From positions 1 through 6,357 of the forward strand of contig ONWK01000024.1 of the NCBI GenBank assembly GCA_900321505.1: a stretch of 6,357 nt of DNA. The letters run 5' to 3'. This document shows, piece by piece, positions 5,740 to 6,357 of the stretch. The stretch comes from an uncultured Eubacteriales bacterium (GTDB taxonomy: Bacteria > Bacillota > Clostridia > Lachnospirales > Lachnospiraceae). How positions within the stretch are numbered: position 1 is the first letter of the stretch; every line of letters begins with the position of its first letter. Below the pieces are notes generated by a model. It searched no databases. It saw only the letters and a program-made list of their open reading frames with translations, and was not told where the DNA came from. The position numbers and the translations under genes were made by a program.

Positions 5740-6357
5740 ATGGATAAGAATACCATGAACAGCCAGATGCTGTCGGAACTGATCTGTGGCGGGATCCGCA
5801 ACCTCGTGATCCACAAAGACGAAGTTAACGATCTGAATGTATTTCCGATCCCGGATGGAGATACCGGAAGCAACATGCTGATGACCATTCAGGGCGGTGA
5901 AAAGATCGTACCTTTCGAGGACGAGGGGATAGGCGATTATGCCCGTCGTGCGGCGGACAGCATGCTTTTCTCGGCCAGAGGAAATTCCGGAGTCATACTT
6001 TCACAGATCGCAGACGGTATCGCTGCAGGACTGGAGGGTGTGGAATATGCAAATGTTGAAGATACCGCACGTGCATTTATGTGCGGCGTGGAGCATGCTT
6101 ATTCTGCAGTGGCAGAACCGGTGGAAGGAACTATCCTTACCGTTGTAAGGGAGGCGGCGGAATATGCTTCATCTCTCGAATGTTCCGACATTCAGGAGTA
6201 TCTGGATGCATTTATATTCCAGGCACACGAATCGCTCCGCCGTACTCCGGAGCTGCTTGAGATCCTTAAGAAAGCCGGCGTGGTGGATTCCGGCGGCGCA
6301 GGACTGATATACATTATCGAGGGTGCCCTTTCCGTTTTGAAGGGTGAAACCATAGAA
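5740..6357 (+). CDS. DAK2-domain fatty acid kinase, N-terminal part (FakA-like)
   Basis: The frame opens at ATG 5740 and stays open to the last base of the window, giving 206 residues of a protein whose family is usually about 550 long, so it is cut by the window and not broken. NVFPIPDGDTGSNM (33-46) is the nucleotide/Mg-binding motif of the DhaL-like DAK2 domain, with Asp39 and Asp41 as metal ligands. SARGNSGVILSQ (78-89), EGTILTV (129-135) and AGVVDSGGAGL (179-189) are the further DAK2 signatures. In FakA this domain phosphorylates a fatty acid presented by FakB, to form acyl phosphate. The gene starts one base after the DegV stop, with a GGGGAG ribosome site (5727-5732) inside that gene, so the two are tightly coupled. 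M6 (5755) is a weaker alternative start. The older annotation 'dihydroxyacetone kinase' is less likely, because no DhaK-type gene is seen and a DegV partner is. Confidence 0.93.
   Translation, partial: MDKNTMNSQMLSELICGGIRNLVIHKDEVNDLNVFPIPDGDTGSNMLMTIQGGEKIVPFEDEGIGDYARRAADSMLFSARGNSGVILSQIADGIAAGLEGVEYANVEDTARAFMCGVEHAYSAVAEPVEGTILTVVREAAEYASSLECSDIQEYLDAFIFQAHESLRRTPELLEILKKAGVVDSGGAGLIYIIEGALSVLKGETIE

Overview
The window looks like chromosomal DNA from a Gram-positive, low-to-moderate-GC anaerobe of the Clostridia, most likely Lachnospiraceae-like. This is inferred from strong AGGAGG-type ribosome binding sites, the Clostridia-like style of the proteins, and the pairing of a DegV protein with a DAK2-domain kinase. 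No rRNA or other taxonomic marker is present, so the placement is tentative.

Layout. (1) At 2-1723 on the plus strand lie a free-standing NRPS-type condensation domain protein and a small acyl/peptidyl carrier protein. They look like the end of a small thiotemplate operon whose activating enzyme would be outside the window. (2) At 1724-1842 two strong hairpins sit between convergent genes. One is a probable bidirectional terminator that also resembles a dispersed REP-like palindrome. (3) At 1843-2655 on the minus strand is an AIM24-family protein with a near-consensus promoter and a perfect 10-bp palindrome at the predicted transcription start. (4) At 2656-2971 is a 316-bp divergent intergenic region with that promoter, an AT-rich dyad and a 13-bp hairpin. 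(5) At 2972-4716 is an OmpR-type response regulator overlapping by 4 nt a HAMP histidine kinase that has two membrane helices and almost no extracytoplasmic loop. (6) From 4842 to the right edge are a DegV-family (FakB-like) lipid-binding protein and, one base later, the N-terminal part of a DAK2/FakA-like fatty acid kinase that runs off the window.

Function. The DegV-DAK2 pair fits the FakA/FakB system, in which FakA phosphorylates a fatty acid held by FakB so that it can enter phospholipid synthesis. The two-component system senses at or in the membrane by its architecture, but no target gene can be assigned from the sequence. The condensation domain and carrier protein could transfer an acyl or aminoacyl group from the carrier to an amine or alcohol; the product is unknown. 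No phage, transposase, CRISPR or RNA gene was seen. The least explained parts are the free-standing C-domain/carrier pair and the structured, non-coding DNA on both sides of the AIM24 gene.
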